From contig CAXNAD020000009.1 of assembly GCA_964200185.2 (NCBI GenBank), positions 1 through 51,568 of the forward strand: DNA of 51,568 nt, read 5' to 3'. Shown here piece by piece: positions 28,101 to 40,100 of this stretch. Both the position numbers and the translations under genes were made by a program. Below the pieces are notes generated by a model. That model searched no databases, was not told the DNA's origin, and saw only the letters and a list, made by a program, of their open reading frames with translations. Position 1 is the stretch's first letter. The number at the start of each line of letters is the position of its first letter. This stretch comes from Choristocarpus tenellus KU-1152 (lineage: Eukaryota > Phaeophyceae).

Positions 28101-31100
28101 TCACCTAATACTAAAGGGCTAGCTGAAAAACCCTCTCATAGCATGGGGGAAATGATGTCAATTACAACTATGGTTTTGGCATTGACTACAACACAACCAC
28201 TTTGGTGGAATCCTGTTTGTGGAGATAGCTGGTATCCACCTTTTGCATTTTGAAAGACCCGACTACCCAAAAAATATCAACTAGATTTGTTATGATTTTC
28301 CCACCCTCATCTTCCCACTCAGAGTCGGAGTCTCCATTGAAATCAGCTTGGTCATCATCAACACCACCAGCCTGAATATCAATTTCAGCATGTGCAGCTG
28401 CAGGCCTCCTTGGTAAAGCCCCTTCTACCCTGAGCGATGCCTGTCTCTGTCGCCCTCTCTGTCTCTGCTCCTGCCAATCATTAGACAGTTTGTTCCAGCC
28501 TTCTTGGGTTTCTGCATTTTGGGATCGGTAGTCACTCTCCCTGGCCTCTAGTCTTTGGGTGTGAGTAACTACTTTTGCTTCATCAAAGGCCTTCTCAACC
28601 CCAGTCGAGCCTTGAACACCGGCATCAAAGTTTGATGAAGATTTTGCTTCCTTAATGCCCTGATTTTTCCGCAGAAGGGGGAGAGCAGAGCTAACAGTCG
28701 CAGCTCCACTGGAATAGAAACAAATAGAAATTACAGCAACAAAGTGAGTTCAGACCCTGGTCTGCTAGGGTGGAAAGGCATGGATATGGAATAAGCTCCA
28801 CTTGTGACGATATTCAGGAGCCATACATCAAAATAGAAATCTAGGTAGAAGATGACTTCAAAAAATTGTGGATACCTACTTAGAAATATTTTTGAGTGGT
28901 TGATGTGTAGGAATAAGAGAACAAACATGTATCCATTTTTGACAAGGATAGCCTGTACTGAGAAAAGTCACTTGAAAGGGGGATGCCCAATTATCCTGTT
29001 CTTCTAATAGGACGTGATAAATTGTACGTGCACTGAAAGTGTGAAAGAAAGATTAAAAATTCTATAATGCTGAGCTCAATACATGTCTCACCGAAAAAGG
29101 GCGCTGACATCCATCATAGCAATACAAGATGACAGGCTGGTCTGAAGTGGGGACACTTGTCCTTCTTGTTCACTTTCAATGTCCTTTGGAGACACACATT
29201 CCATACAGTAGACAGGCGAGGGGGAGACAATGAAGTAAAGGGTCCTCCAATTAACAATACTCCATACTTTGTATTCCACCAGGTTCCCACACACAATGGA
29301 TTTCGAGCCCACACTCAAAGGCAGCATCAGTTTTCTTATATCACTATGTTGGTTCGGATTGACCTTAGTCATGTCCAACAGGAGATGTTCATATATGTAG
29401 GGTATAAACATTAAAAAGCATGTGACAGCAGTCTTAAGTAGAGAAAATGAAAATGGGCTTATTTTGAATAGATCAGTGAGAGGCCTTCCCATCCCTTGGA
29501 CGCCATTTCAGCTGAAGAATCACTATCGGTATTGAAGGAAAACAAATACACAACAGAGGACAAAGGAGCTGGCACGCCTGAGCAACTTCAAGGCAGCAAA
29601 ATGGTGGCCTATCCTACAGCATCTTCTGCAACAACGTGCAGATAATCATAGAGCTTTGGAAGACATGTACAAGACAGAATATTAACATTGTCATAGATCA
29701 GGACTCAGACCAAGGAAATTCTGACCACGAGTCACATGGCACAAAGGAGCTTTGAGAGGCATGCTGAGATATCCCGTCATCACTTGAAATTATGTGTTCC
29801 TCTCAACCCAAATGCCATGACTACCCATCCAAGGAACGTATGACCACATGTAAGGAGTGATTGTTCGTCAAACACCTCTACCTATAGGCGTAAACCTCAC
29901 TTCAACCTTACAAAATTTTCCAATCCAAATTGTCCTTATAATAGTGACCAAACGAAGTTTATGATAAGATTTTCAATCGGTTCATATCCTCTTGACTCAA
30001 CTGTAGAGTTGTAAATCGAGTCAGCTCAAACCAGTTGATTTGAACATGTCTCTTGTAACCAGCACAACACACAGTGGTTAACTGGTTATTGACCTGAAAT
30101 AATTTCTAAGTTACTATTTGTGTTCTGTGTGAAAATAATATCATTTTGCTGAGTAGTGCAGAGTGAGCCACAAGTGCTTTGTGCGCAAAGCTTCCTGGTG
30201 TGCTGCTGCTGTTGTCACATCACTTGCAACTAGAGCTCAACCATTTGAAGCAGGATACTAACTAAATTGTTGCAGAACTCTTCCTCAGGTTACGGTGCGG
30301 ATCCCTTCTATGAGTACTACCAAAAAAATATTTTTGACCTTGTTTTCCAATCGTTTTCAACCTACATGAATAAAACATTGTAGTTAACTAACCTCTCTAC
30401 TTCATACACCAATTGCGGTATTGTGAATCCAGTTAACTGACCAATTCGATCGTGTGATTTTATCTAATCAAAGAATACTCGAAATGGCAATCAAAGATCT
30501 TAAAATTTATAATCATTTTGTCACACGTTGTGGCATTGCACAACTCACTTAAGCCTTTCTTGCAGCAATCTATGTTTCCCCCCAGCCACCTCATATATGA
30601 AATAACATCTAACTCTCCCAAGTACAATCATTTGAAGGGAAAAATAAGTCCTGAACATAACACATCCATCTGGTGGTCATGCCTCAATTTTCAGTCCATC
30701 AAGGCAGCACGGTGGATACAAACCACTTGTATCATGTGTTTTACTGCCTAGTCCTAGCATTAGCACTCAAATCCAATTCAATTAATGGGAGGCTTATGTC
30801 AGCAAAAGCATCTATGGGAAACTGAAGTAATTAATCCAGAATAGACTCCAGAATAGACTCCAGTGTACCTTTGCCATGCAATGGAAAAAAACGGTACCAT
30901 GCAGACCTCTGGGAATCTCCTTAAATAACTTAGCAATCAGGGATTTACAAATTGCTGCAAAATTGCACATGAACCCAGAATGTGTTACATGTTGAGGCAT
31001 AAAAACAATGAGTTAAAATTTCCTAGTCTGCACTGGAACCTTCCCTCCTTGGAGAAGTCAACACAAAAACATTAGTCTACCTAGAAAAACCCAATCCCTG

Positions 31101-34100
31101 ATCCCAGCTGACTTATTATCTACATACAAGGCACACCAAGGGAAGGGGTTGAACAGCACCATATCAATTCATCACTTGGGTTTCATTAAACCTCTCCCTC
31201 TTCCCGCCTCCTTAATCAACATGACTTCCATACCTGTGCAGTTACCATTTCCCTCATTCGGTTGATTTTCTGTGAGACGAATTCCATTGTCTCAGCATGG
31301 GAAACCAATGTCTTTGCTGCCTGTGCTTCCTCAACCTGAAGTCCCCCCCCTACCTGTCTCCCTGCTCCTGCTCTAGTCCCAAAAACCTGTGCCCCTGCTG
31401 ATGATCCCTCCACATAGTCCATGTTTAAGAGGAGAGAGGAGGCATGTGCAAGGTGTTCCTCTGAGGAAGCATTGACAAGTCGGCAAGCCCCCTCCAGTGG
31501 CATGAGGTCTAAACCTTTTCAATCACAGACGTCAGTTACAGTGAGAGAGTCCTCATTAGAGTTAAGGGGTAGGCAGTGAATGGAAAATCCTTGTGGCATG
31601 CTACTCCAGCATAATAATGAAGGTACTCACAGACCTGCAGAAATCTCAAGGGAGGCTTGAAAACTAACATCATGATAAATCTTTTAATGAGAACATGGAG
31701 GAGGTAGGGCATATCAAATGAAAGGTCAATAGGATGTATTGGCCCTAACCCTGAGGATAAGATATCAATTTGGTTTATCCAAAGAAATGCACAAACACAA
31801 ATCATCAAGCAAGTGATGTTCACAACGTAACATTGTTGAGGCATGCTTGAGGTCCCTCCCTTGGCAAGAAAAAAAAAAAAGAGTACTTTTTGCGTTGGGG
31901 GTCTTCAGCACTCAATTTGTTACCATGATCTATACAGGTACAAAACTAAAGGTCCCTGAGATCACAACCTGTCTTTGAAGAAAATACTTCCTATAATCAA
32001 TTTAGGGAGAGACTCCTGACATACTAAACATCAGAGATACATTTACTATGGTATGATCCCCTTGATTCCAATCCCCTTCTCATAGAACTTGTCATACTTT
32101 GAAGTACTATTAAAAGCTGAGCCCTCTCTTGGGAAAGGGTTTATCAATGAAACTCACAGGGCAGCACAACCGTAGCTGTGCCATTGTTCATTTTTCTTGA
32201 AGTATCATGGCACAGACTATACACAATGAGGTGGAACATTGTTCAGAAAGGGAGCTCATCCAGCTCGCATCATGATATTATGGTATACCATGTTGCAAGA
32301 TGTGGTACTCAAATCAGGGCGTAGAATGGCCAATAACATATTTCATGATGGGCAGTTCAGGTCAATTTGGGGTCCACATCTATCAAATAATGTGGTGCGT
32401 AATGAGGCAGATGAGGAGAGGGCAATGAAGAATGGATGTCAATAGGAATACTTTATGGAAGGACTTCCTTGTGTGTCCCATTTAATAATTAAATGTTGAC
32501 ATGTCAATTCTATGTTAACACTACTGCTGCTACTACTGTGATTGAAGTATGCTATTGACATATGTGTGAGTATTCCATGTTCTACTGTACCATGTACTCT
32601 CATACACGGGCACCTGAGAACACCTGAGACTGCTGTATATATATATGTATCTATCTATCAACCAAGGATATTGCCGATTGCCAATGGGGGAGGCAAGCAA
32701 AAATGAGAAGAAAACAGTACAGGATTGACGACAACAAACAGTAACCGATGTCTGTTGTCTGTACTGACATCCTCAATCATAGCTTGGAAATAAGCCTCAC
32801 AGCGAACTAGACACGTACACTTTCATAGTACTCTGGACAACACTACATTTGTCCACACCTTCAGTCGACTTTTCACTAAGGCTATGGATATCACGGGTGC
32901 GATTATATTTTGAACTTGGCTGTTGAAGGACTTATGTCATGCCAAGTACGTTTCGGAACAGAGCAGTACCATATATCAATATATATATATATATATATAT
33001 ATATCTGATGCCATGCATATTTTCATCTCAACCGTTATGGGCAAAACCTAGCATGGAGTGCTTTGGTGGATGGTAAGGTACATTAATAATATTTGATAAG
33101 GTACTGAGATTGTTGCACATTTTGGACATTACTTTCATAACACAATGTCAACACTTCACTAAATGCTATGGACATTACATATATTATGTATGTTTTTGAC
33201 TTGTGTGATACAATATGTAACATATGTATGTTTGGACAAAAACATTATAGTACATATAGCATCTTCAAAGCCCAGTGGTCTAAGGTCAATGTTCCCTTGC
33301 ATATATTTCACATGTTCAAACCCATTTGATACCAGACTTTTTTCAATGAAAAATAAAGTTTCAATGATCCAAAGTCTACGTGATAAGCACTACAATCTGT
33401 CCACCTGTACTATCCTGGGTATTGGAACACCACAAAAACGCAGGATAACAGAAACGAGGTGGCAAGGCTTTATTGTAGAGGAAGACTAACTTTATTGTAG
33501 AGGAAGACTAAGGCGAGTCCTCCACCAGACTCTAGGGAGGAGGCAGATCAATACGTGGTAGATGACTGAACCCAAAGTGAGAGAAGCAAGGTATGAATGG
33601 AGGCAGTGCAATAAGTCATAGTGGCATAGTAGTTAGTATGAGAAGTAGTCAGTAGAAAATAAAAATCATAGAAAATACAATACTATTAATCTCAACTGGC
33701 ACGGGCAAGACACAGCCTTGAATGATAAATTTCCAAGATGTGCAGTACTTGGATCTGTTGAAGTATTTCTGCAGGTTTGTAACGATCTTGATGCTTCTTG
33801 GCACTTCCTTAAATGCTCTAGTCACTCTGAAAACATGCACAATTCATAGGAATTGCGATGAAAAATGAATCCAGTTGCAAATCTCCATCAAAAATACTTG
33901 AAGGATGAAACCCCACCCACCCTCTCTTACCTGCCAATAATCCATCCTCCACGTCGCAAATCCACCCCTCCACACAAACCACCATTGCTGCTCTCCTCCC
34001 ACCATCCGAGTCACCTGTACTGACAACACCACTGACCCCTCCTCCACTGCTCCCGGCGTTGCTATAGTCCCTCCCTCTTCTACTTCGCGCTGTAGACAAA

Positions 34101-37100
34101 CCACCACCGGAAACTCCTCGTCTCTTCCCACTGCCATATGAGGTAGTGCCAGCGCCATCCAACTCTGCAAGAACACCCTCCATGGCAGAAATGCACACTT
34201 TGGCCCTGGCCCCGAGTTCCAGATGCCGGTGCACTACAGTGTCAAGCAGCAACTTGTCAGAATCAGCTCCTGCCACAGTAGGATATTCAGAATGTTCTGT
34301 GGTAGCACAACCCTTCCCCGTCCCTGGCCCTAGTGCTTGTCTCTGTTCCTCTCTCTGCCTGAGTATCTGTTCTCCGGGCGCCATCATTCCACGCACTACT
34401 CCTGTGTTACCTAATGATCCTGAGTCCATCCCCTCTCCAACTCTCTGTGAACTTGAGTCAGTCACTGTCTGGGTGCAATACCCTGCCCCTAACCCAGATA
34501 ATTGTTCACATGATATATGCTGCCTTTGCAACCGTGAGATGATATGCTGGGCAGTGGCAGACAAAAAGCTGCGGGCAACAATACAGGCCACAGAGGCCTC
34601 AAAGATTTGATGGGTATCTCCTACATTTTTTTCATGTTGTAAGGGGTAAGGTATGGAGGAGGAGGGGTAAGGTACATGGGTAAGGTAAGGTAACGTAAGG
34701 TATGGTGGACAGGATAACAAAAACAACAAAAACAACAAAAACAACACAAATAAAAATTTCTTCCTGAAAGTAGGGACATTGAGCATTATACTTAAGAAGC
34801 TCTATTGTAAAGTCATAACCCCCCCACCCTTCCTCCCCTCACAAGATATCAAGCTGCAAATGGAGCAGTGTCAAATTGAATTTTTGGCTTCATTCATGTT
34901 AGGGGCTAACAAAACATATTGAACCTCCCTCCTCCTGGGTTTGTTTCCTCTCAATGACACAAAATTTGAAATCTACCTTGCCAGGCCCACTCTGCCATTG
35001 GAATGTCCCAAAGGGCGTAACCCCCTTTCTGCTTTCTCCCCCCTGCATCGGCAACAGCTGCCTCAACAGGATAGTTAAATGGCCACAAGGGCATATTCAG
35101 GCTTGCTCGCAGCCAGCCCTCGGTGACTCTGCACGCCTCCCTTCTTGGTCCAGTCACTACCCCCCCCTGCCAACACGCTTGATCAAGCTCTAGAGCATCA
35201 TTGCGCTCCCATAGTGTTAATGAAGCCAGCCATACACGATGAAGGGACTTCGACAGTTCAGCAATGTCCTGTCCTGAAAAATAGAAGGAAGGTCATAGAA
35301 AGAGGTATGGAGGGGTAAAATGCAGGAGGATAGAGTATGTATATATATCAATATGTATCGATTCTTCACACCCAATATACTGTGGTATGGAGCCCCAGGT
35401 CTTTGTATTCCATGCATAATACACACACTTAAACCTATAAGTTTTTTTTGTATGGATATATTACGCAAGACAAGCAGAGTATCTCAAGGGAAAACACGTA
35501 TATTTCAAAGTGCCTCTTCAACTATTGTTCAAATAAATAACGCGTTGTAGGTATGATCAAGGCACAAGTGGTAACCCTAAAACAAACGCTCATGGGGGGT
35601 GTCATCAAAAGAAAGACCTCAATAAACTTTACAGAACTAACCGTCCAAACAATTGTTCGTATAAATAGAGGATTGCTCATATATGTGCTGGGCTCCAGCT
35701 GGTGGCTGTCAAATGAAAAATGTACTTACAGTGGGTATTGATGGGATTGTCCACACTGCTTCAAGTTCTTTTAATATTTGGTGGGAAAATACTGTAAGGC
35801 TTGGATATCACTTGATTGGTGGTAGTTATTGTTCTAGTAGCTTTCGAACAGCAACAGTTACACTTGGAGTTGTAATCCTTTGTATTTACCAGTGCTTCCA
35901 ACAGAACTACGCTACTTAAACATCGATGCAGAGTTGGTAGTAGAGAGTTTTGACTAACTGGCGTGTGTGCGTCTGTGTGTGTGCCTATGCTTTGAAGAAT
36001 TTAATTAGGGTTTACACAGATAACCACAACACACCTACAACCCATCCAAATTATTGTTCCTTATGTTTCTAGTGACCTGCAAAATTTGCACCAAAAAAGA
36101 TGCCGTTTTTCACATTCTGAGTACACTTCCCAGGTATTATGTGACTGATTCATGTTCTCATTCTTGATTTGGCACCTGGGAGGAAGTACCTATGAGGAGG
36201 TGTATTAGTCATTACGTCAGATCAGTCTTCAAAGAGTCGCATTTTCGGGGGGGGTTCATTAAAAAATATAATATTAGCTTAATTCTCCACTCTGTTCAAG
36301 GGTGGTACCAGGTGGTGGCACACACTCACCCAACAAGCACAACTGCATGCAATCTCGTATTCCCTTTCCAGTCTACAAACATGCCCACAAGCAATAGAAA
36401 TGCCTGCGTGACTGCTTCATCACCTTTCTTGCACCACTTTATCGCAAGCTCTCCGACACTCAGAGATAGACTCCTCGCCATGGCTGTATCTTTGTCCACC
36501 AGAGAAACAACAACGCCCCCTCTCATGCCTCCCCCCCCTCCTCCATCTAGTACATCCATTTGCCCCTCCCCTGACCTCTTTTTTCCTCCTTTCTTTTTAG
36601 CGTTACTCTGCTGCCCTGTGTCAAGGGGATGGATGATGTCATTTCATTTAGATCAAAGGAAATACAACATAGTGCTACTGCATAACAGTGGCTACTTAAC
36701 ACCACAAGGAAGAAGAAAACAGGCTAAGGAAAGCAGTTTCTTTGTGTAGACTTTACTTGTCAAACCTACAAGCATGCAACTGATATCTGAAGTCACAATG
36801 GAAAATTCCACACCACTCAGAAGTAGGAGAAGATCAACTCAGTCCTTTCACCCAATACAATACCATGTGGTTCCAAAGACTCTTGCATTTCTCCAAATCC
36901 AACAAAGATCGCCAAACCCGTAAAGGACACAATCCCCACTCTCTCCGGTAAAAAAATCTGTCAGAAAAACATTAGTGTTTGCTAACTTTTGGAGTACATA
37001 CTCTACCAGCCTCACCTCGGTCAGAAACACCATCAATCTCTCCCTTAAAAACCCCAAATCTGGCAAGGTACACCTCTGCTGCTTTTGCCCCTGCCCGCAC

Positions 37101-40100
37101 CCATGCCCCTGTGCCATGCCACCCCAATTCTCTCTCCTCCCTCCGCACTCTCCCTCTCCCGATACCACCCATTGATCTTCCCCCATCAACCACAACCATT
37201 CTCCCTCCCCTTGGACCCTTTTGACTGCTGTCAGCACCATCTCCACTCCCTCCTATTTGTGAGTGCTGTGAATGTGAATGCTGTGAATGCTGTGAATGCT
37301 GTGAATGCTGTGAATGCTGTGAATGGTAGTTCCGAGTGGCAACAACAAGCATCTCCAGGGAGAGAGCACTAGTGCCCAGGCCAAGAGGACCTGAGTGTAT
37401 AGATGACAGCAATCTCACCTACAACAGTCAGTGTTGTGTCACAAGAGTAAATAGTTTGGATTGTTGAGAGTTCCCCTGGAAAAGGGGGGATAGTGGGGAT
37501 GTGGGTAGGTATGGCCTCCTCTTGAATTTGGTCGATAAAGAAAATGCCAAGAAGCAAGTGGTGTACTATCTCATGAGCATTGGAGGTAGTAGGGAGGAAA
37601 ATGCACTTGCCAAAGTGATAAGGACAATACAAAAGGCAGTATAAAACATGAGGACTACAGCACATGCCAAATATATCTCTCCTTAGCAAAGCCACACATG
37701 ACTGTCCATGGTGTGTTACATCTCATTGATCAATATGTGGGCCATATACACAGCAAAGACGCCAAAGTCTCCATTTTTTTCATCTCACATTCATGTTCTT
37801 TCTTGTGATAAGTAACACGACAAAAGCTTTTGCAACACATGTCACAAGCTCTCCTAAAAGACCCTGTGAAATCACAAGACAAGTTTATCTGCCTGTAACA
37901 TGTGTGTGTCAACTTACATCGTCTGCAAAACAAATAAGAAAATACTACACACCTGTACAATTCAGAGCAACACAGAGAAGCTAGTCATACACAATACACA
38001 CAAGTGATGGACAGCTCAAGCAAGGTCAGCAATGCTTGTCTAGTCAATCAACACACATGCAAACACACAATATTGAAAGTACTGGCTACATTGAGAGGGT
38101 AAAGAAACTTGTAGGGCAAAGGATTCCACTAGACTGATCATGACATTTGGTTTATGGTAGTGATGCAAGTACTGGTTTTGCTACACTTCAATTTTGGCAG
38201 GACTCTATCACCATAGCACTTCAAGTAACAAAATTAATACCTTGAAATAACTCCTATCTGTTGTGGCTGGAACCCTCAAGAATAATGATACGTAAATATA
38301 TGCAAACGGCAATTTCATATCAGGAAATACCATTCAACAGCAGTCGGAAAAAAATCGATTATATGTATACAAAGTATACAGGTCTTACCGCCCAACCAAC
38401 CAGAGCACCAGCATCATCCTTGTCAATGCAGCAACCTTCATTTCCACCACCACCCCCTGCTCGAACTAGTTGTGTTGCCAGGAGGAGCGCCGCCTCTTGC
38501 TGGGCTAAAGGTGTTCCACCACTAGGTCCAGTCTTGCCTTTTCCTGGTCTAGGAACAGGGGGGTGAAGACTCCTCATCCAACCATTTCCTCGCATGAGCA
38601 ACCCTCTACCTATTCCTGCTGTTTTGGTTCAATTAGTGCACAAGGCAGTGACAGAAGGGACGACATAGGTACTGGAGGTTTGGTTTTGAGCCGTCCAAGG
38701 TTAGATTAGGCCAGGTATGCTCTCATCTACAGGAAGAGGCTAAACTTAGAAGGCTATAGTGGAGAAATAATTAGTTGCAGAAATCAAAGTGAGATCATAT
38801 TAGAAAACACAAGAGCATCAGATGACACAACAACATGATGCAATGTGTACTCTCATCTATTTTCTCATGTTTATCTTGAGCTAGGAAAAAAGTGCATCCT
38901 TGCACATTGAACCCAATACCTGCAACTATGGATAATATTTCGTATAATGACAAGGAAATAAAACACATTTAGAAGTACACGTTTATATTATGACAATGCC
39001 CAAACCACCACTCCCACATGTCATGCTTGTATTTCCATGACTTACTTACCCCTGCGTTCCTGAATCAAGAATTAACACAAACCTGTTGCTCCACCACTGC
39101 CCCCAGCCCCTGTAAACCCCACCACAAAGAGTTGCTTGTGGATGTGGTTAAGAAGGGTGTTGGACATGCCAGAGGCATGAGGAGTGAGCAGCGCCAAGCA
39201 TCTTGCAGCTTCACCAAGTAATGTGGGATGTAGACGCAACCCTGTACTTCCAGTTGTTTCAGACAAGAGAGTATCACATATTGAAAAAAATGAAGTTAGC
39301 AAATGACACCGCCATAGACCTTTGATGTTGGAATACCTTCACAAATGCAACAAATTCATTTGGTTGTCTAGAAAAAAATGCTCTTCTTTCTAGCTTACTT
39401 TACCACGAAACTGCTACGGAAAACAGAATAGTCACATGTCACAACATCTGTACATGTTTTTTGATTGCACATGTCAAATACAGCTTTGAACAAATACAAC
39501 ACTGGAACAACAGGGTACCTGGAACAGTCCTGCTAAAGATACACTGGATAAAGTAGAACCTGTTCCTTTCCACAACATATGGGATTGCAAGGGCTCCATC
39601 CCAGTAAAAATTGCTAGACAGGAGAATTCTTCTGGTTTCTGACATCAGATCTAATCAGCAAGAAATACAGCACTTTGCCAGTGATGGGCACCAACTCTCC
39701 CAAAGAAGATATCAAGTGCTAAATGGAGATAGGAAGGTGATAAGAAGGTGTACAATATCTTGTTCCATCTTTCCTGACATGGATCATGCTCCGGAGAACC
39801 AACAGTTGAAAACATGCTGTAACATGGTTGCACCCAAAGAAGAGAGGACTTTACACCCAACAACAAGGCCTGGAAGGACAGCCCCACACAGCAACATGAG
39901 GGTTACATACATGGTATCATTTAGTGCCTGCCATGAGCAGAATGAACAAAATATCTGTGCTGCTTCGCTTTGCATGCCATACATGCCATACATGCCATAC
40001 ATGCCATACTTCAGATTTCTTCATGACTATCCAGACAGTAAATGCTGTATTTCTCAAGTCCTGCATCACTCTCAACAGCACCAGCATAACCTGCACAAGT

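Noticed and set aside
33163-33489. Plus-strand ORF of 108 codons
   Set aside because: AT-rich, hydrophobic start, no family, and it ends in a short duplicated sequence; likely chance.
34146-34610. Plus-strand open frame of 154 codons
   Set aside because: Exact antisense shadow of exon 14; its openness follows from the GC-rich codon use of the real exon.
36848-37246. Minus-strand 132-codon ORF in another frame of exon 10
   Set aside because: Only the HSQ frame has an acceptor and donor in phase with exons 9 and 11, although the overlap leaves some doubt about the exon's 3' part.
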